Assembly: GCA_028693055.1 (NCBI GenBank)
Contig: JAQUWD010000028.1
Coordinates: 1 to 46,825, forward strand
Direction of reading: 5' to 3'
DNA from: Eubacteriales bacterium
GTDB taxonomy: Bacteria > Bacillota > Clostridia > Christensenellales > Aristaeellaceae
Length of the DNA: 46,825 nucleotides
A model generated the notes under the pieces. The model ran no database searches, had not been told where the DNA came from, and was given only the letters and a program-made list of their open reading frames with translations. The position numbers and the translations under genes were made by a program. Of this stretch, positions 44,472-46,825 are shown in pieces. How positions within the stretch are numbered: position 1 is the stretch's first letter; every line of letters starts with the position of its first letter.

Positions 44472-46090
44472 TTATTGTTATCGGACTTGTTCAGCTCGAT
44501 CATTGACCACGCCTTTAGTGCCTGTAAATCGTCGAAAATATAATGCGTCGTCTCCCGGGTTAGTCCGTATCCTCCTTTCATAAAGCCTATGAAGCAGCGT
44601 GAGCGTTCCATACGCTCTAACGCCGGGCGAAATATTTTTTCCCGTTGGGTTTCCAAACCGATTTGAACCAGTAGCGCATAGGTAGCGGTGGATTCAAACC
44701 GATACCCCTCCAAGGGCTTACCGTCCAATCCATAGGCTGCGTACACAGGGCCGCTTTCCAGCAGTTGTTCCAGATAGTCAAGGGTTTTGTCCTGTGCGAT
44801 CCCCGCCCGGGCGCAGTGAAGGATGCATACCATGGCCTCATTCATTTGCAGCTGCGATCCGCTATAGCATTGCTGTGCAACGTCATAGCGGGGATAGTAC
44901 AGTGGAAATGCCTGAGAAATTGTACCCAGCTCCAAAAGCTCCCTCGCCCGGTCAGCTACGGGCTGCCATCGCGCATGATACTGTGCAAGGGCGTCAAGCG
45001 CCGTTACATCCAGATAACAAAGGGTGCTGGTCTGCGCCAAATTTTCTCCCGCAAGCCCAACGTAGTCCAGCATATACCCCTCTCGAACCACCCCCTGCCA
45101 CAGTGCTTCTTCACGAATGGCGATATCTTGTTTATAACCGCCCCATCGTTTTTCTGCCAATAGCAATGCCTGCAGAATGCGGAGATCGTCCAAAGATGCG
45201 TTCATGGATTCGTTCTGCCCGTTTTGACTACGCCATGCACAAAGACCGTTTTGGGTCATGGCTGAGTTTACATAGGCATAGGCACGTTGGAATAGGGCTT
45301 GATCTGAGACGTCCAAAGCATATTCCATCATCAGTCCCTGAGATTCAGCCAATCGAATATCGCTTTTTATCGGTTGACCTACACCATCCGGCGTATAAGA
45401 CGCGGCAACGCCTCCGTCCTCCTCCATAAGGTAATTCTGTATAAATAAAGCTGTTTGAGACAGCATCTGGCCATCGGCATATTGCACATACCCCCGCATT
45501 TCCTCCGCTGAAAGCAGAACATCGGTCGTTACCAGCAAGCGCCCGTCGGAGGTAAAGAATGCGAAGGAGGGTACGCTGCGCAGTCCTAGCTGGACAAAAA
45601 GTGCAGCCTGTGGATCCATGAAGGCCTCCCCCTCCATACCATGCTCCGTCAGACTGGCTTTTGCGCTTTCGGCGGTTTCGCCGCGGTTTCCTTCTCGGCA
45701 AACCAGCAGGAATCGAGCTCCTTCACTCTCAGCTGCCTCCTTCGCCTCTTTGAGGCCCAAATTAAAATAGGATTTACAATCTCCACACCAGCTGGACCAA
45801 AAAAACAAGACTGTTGGCTGTCCAAATAAAGTAGAAAGTGTAACGGAGTTACCCTCCATATCCGTGAGTTGAGCATCGTAGCTCCTATACAGCTTTGATC
45901 GATCGGGAGCCAAATCCTCACTCATGGTTAGCGAGGCTTCAGGCGTGGGCGTGACGGAAACCGTTTGGATCGGCTGTTCCTGCTTGGAGTTTGATAAAAA
46001 GAACCATAAAAGCCATCCAAAAAGCATGGCAAAAAGAACAACAACACCGCCAAGGATACGAATGATTCGGCTTATTTTCTCTTTATCCAT
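44468..46090 (-). CDS. Membrane-anchored thioredoxin-GH8 fusion (YdaJ-like hydrolase)
   Basis: About 540 residues from ATG 46090 (behind AAAGG): membrane anchor (about 9-32), Thr/Pro linker, a thioredoxin/TlpA-like domain (about 75-200) with W101-C-G-D-C105 and cis-Pro in SVPSF (P174), then an alpha-barrel glycosidase-like domain (about 210-540). In the latter, LAESQGLMMEYAL (E249) and GLCAWR...NASLDDLRILQALLLAEKRWGG match the catalytic-acid and base regions of GH8 (SEGQGYGM and ATDxDL). A first gene with GH8-like hydrolase parallels YdaJ in B. subtilis; the thioredoxin half is the surprise. It may trim or release the polymer outside the cell. Confidence 0.78.
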   Translation of the reverse strand: MDKEKISRIIRILGGVVVLFAMLFGWLLWFFLSNSKQEQPIQTVSVTPTPEASLTMSEDLAPDRSKLYRSYDAQLTDMEGNSVTLSTLFGQPTVLFFWSSWCGDCKSYFNLGLKEAKEAAESEGARFLLVCREGNRGETAESAKASLTEHGMEGEAFMDPQAALFVQLGLRSVPSFAFFTSDGRLLVTTDVLLSAEEMRGYVQYADGQMLSQTALFIQNYLMEEDGGVAASYTPDGVGQPIKSDIRLAESQGLMMEYALDVSDQALFQRAYAYVNSAMTQNGLCAWRSQNGQNESMNASLDDLRILQALLLAEKRWGGYKQDIAIREEALWQGVVREGYMLDYVGLAGENLAQTSTLCYLDVTALDALAQYHARWQPVADRARELLELGTISQAFPLYYPRYDVAQQCYSGSQLQMNEAMVCILHCARAGIAQDKTLDYLEQLLESGPVYAAYGLDGKPLEGYRFESTATYALLVQIGLETQREKIFRPALERMERSRCFIGFMKGGYGLTRETTHYIFDDLQALKAWSMIELNKSDNNK

Positions 46091-46115
46091 GCCATAGCCT
46101 TTCGTTATCTTATAT

Positions 46116-46144
46116 CTACAAATGTATAAATTATACATTTGTAG
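46116..46144. promoter_or_regulatory. Perfect 29-bp palindrome at the exopolysaccharide operon start
   Basis: The arms CTACAAATGTATAA (46116-46129) and TTATACATTTGTAG (46131-46144) are exact complements around one base. The palindrome directly follows the -10 box and covers the predicted start of transcription, the position of a repressor site; it could also form a 5' RNA hairpin. No regulator gene is visible nearby. Confidence 0.75.
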
Positions 46145-46148
46145 CATT

Positions 46149-46177
46149 ATTATATCAGACTAGAAACGTAAATACAA
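46149..46177 (-). promoter_or_regulatory. Promoter of the exopolysaccharide operon
   Basis: TTGTAT (46172-46177) and a perfect TATAAT (46149-46154) lie 17 bases apart, about 60 bases before the start codon at 46090. It is the only good promoter seen for the ten genes down to 27828. Confidence 0.75.
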
Positions 46178-46235
46178 TTTATTTGTCATTCCTTTCATGC
46201 AGTTTAAGTGTCATTCAGGCACTTTTGTTTTACTG

Positions 46236-46568
46236 CTAGCTTTTGCCCCATTTCTTTTTCGTTTTGACAAAATAGAGGCGTAAAACCCGCAAAAAAACAT
46301 CAGTGAATTCCCAAAGTAAGTTCCACAGTAAGGAAACGGTGCGATAACCATAGCATGGACGCGAATAAATCGGAGCATCTGGGTTTTGCGCTTGCTGTTT
46401 AATTCCCCATTTGATGTTTTGACCTCTGCTTTCGCTTTCAGCTTGCGCGATTGCTTCCATCAGGGAGATCAAAAGCTCGTCGTTCCCGTCGATAGAATGC
46501 AGTCCTTCATTCTCAAAGAAAACATCCACGCCCTTGTTTTTCAACATTCTGATTGTCATATGCTTCAC
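46236..46568 (-). pseudogene. Remnant of a large serine recombinase
   Basis: About 75 residues match the end of the resolvase catalytic domain and the start of the recombinase domain of large serine recombinases: TIRMLKNKGVDVFFENEGL, ELLISLMEAIAQAESES, NIKWGIKQQ and CYGYR. The catalytic-serine N-terminus is missing: in-frame sequence meets a TAA about 45 bases upstream of the first possible start. After CYGYR the sequence is unrelated to the family and soon stops. It is a decayed piece of a mobile element or phage integrase. It lies just upstream of the exopolysaccharide operon promoter. Confidence 0.72.
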
Positions 46569-46765
46569 GGGCTTGATCAGATGCAGAAAAACTGTTATAA
46601 ACGGTTACGTAAATATCGCGCACCAAAATCGTCGGTGCTTTATTCGATTCCAGAAAGTCCCTTGTACCTCTGCACGTCAGACATAAGCTTTGAGATTCGG
46701 CTCTTTTCTTCTTACCGTGAGAATGGTAAAATGTGGGATATAGGAATGTGTGAAGGAGAGAGAAT
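46569..46765. other. Intergenic stretch between recombinase remnant and a plus-strand gene
   Basis: I see no gene or RNA here. A weak TTACC/GGTAA inverted repeat (about 46713-46730) precedes the ribosome site of the next gene, and no convincing promoter stands out. Confidence 0.4.
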
Positions 46766-46825
46766 ATGGCAGAATTTCAGAATTTTGCGGAGATGTTTGC
46801 ACAATCAATAGGAGTTAAGGAGCCA
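46766..46825 (+). CDS. Start of an unknown plus-strand gene (cut by window edge)
   Basis: ATG at 46766 follows GAAGGAGAG at good spacing and opens a frame MAEFQNFAEMFAQSIGVKEP that runs off the right edge after 20 codons. The product is not identifiable. Confidence 0.5.
   Translation, partial: MAEFQNFAEMFAQSIGVKEP

Overview
The window reads as a chromosomal segment of a Gram-positive, endospore-lineage bacterium, most likely a member of Clostridia. The signs are a Bacillus/Clostridium-type division and cell-wall (dcw) cluster, a PASTA-tailed SpoVD-type transpeptidase, the sporulation-type protease LonB next to Lon and YsxC/EngB in the order known from Bacillus subtilis, a class B sortase, and a MurE with the DNPR signature of meso-diaminopimelate ligases. 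I cannot name the genus. Almost everything lies on the minus strand. The plus-strand genes are a CAP-domain protein, a sortase, and a gene start cut by the right edge.

Region 1 (1-8.6 kb) is the dcw operon, read right to left: mraZ, ftsL-like, spoVD, murE, mraY, murD, ftsW (cut by the left edge). It starts at a promoter overlapped and followed by four AAGTG-type repeats that look like a MraZ operator. rsmH, which normally sits between mraZ and ftsL, is absent. Region 2 (8.7-11.4 kb) holds a metallophosphoesterase, a zinc-ribbon protein with an acidic tail, a secreted CAP protein and an Arg-rich orphan. Region 3 (11.4-16.4 kb) is ysxC-lon-lonB. The lonB leader can fold into a long nested hairpin that buries its ribosome binding site. 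Region 4 (16.4-27.8 kb) is mostly envelope and housekeeping: a kinase/beta-helix membrane receptor, a secreted membrane-anchored lipase-like protein, adenine deaminase, a surface protein with Cys-Pro repeats, a frameshifted sortase, an RlmI-like methyltransferase and an M32 carboxypeptidase.

Region 5 (27.8-46.2 kb) is the most interesting part: a tightly packed ten-gene operon that looks like a cyclic-di-GMP-controlled exopolysaccharide machine. Its core keeps the order of the B. subtilis ydaJKLMN locus: GH8-like hydrolase, degenerate GGDEF receptor, DUF2334 protein, GT2 synthase, BcsB-like protein. Here the GH8-like protein is fused to a thioredoxin domain. The GGDEF protein has lost its active site but keeps a perfectly spaced RxxD inhibitory site. 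An MBOAT O-acyltransferase, an SGNH hydrolase carrying three LamG-like repeats, and several polytopic GT-C-like proteins are added. One of the latter is a tandem duplication of a module that also occurs alone in the same operon. The operon is preceded by a TATAAT promoter and a perfect 14-bp-arm palindrome at the transcription start. The DUF2334 gene carries an apparent one-base frameshift.

The right edge (46.2-46.8 kb) holds a remnant of a large serine recombinase and the start of an unknown plus-strand gene. No tRNA, rRNA or CRISPR array was seen. Database names were assigned by eye from motifs; none was confirmed by a search.
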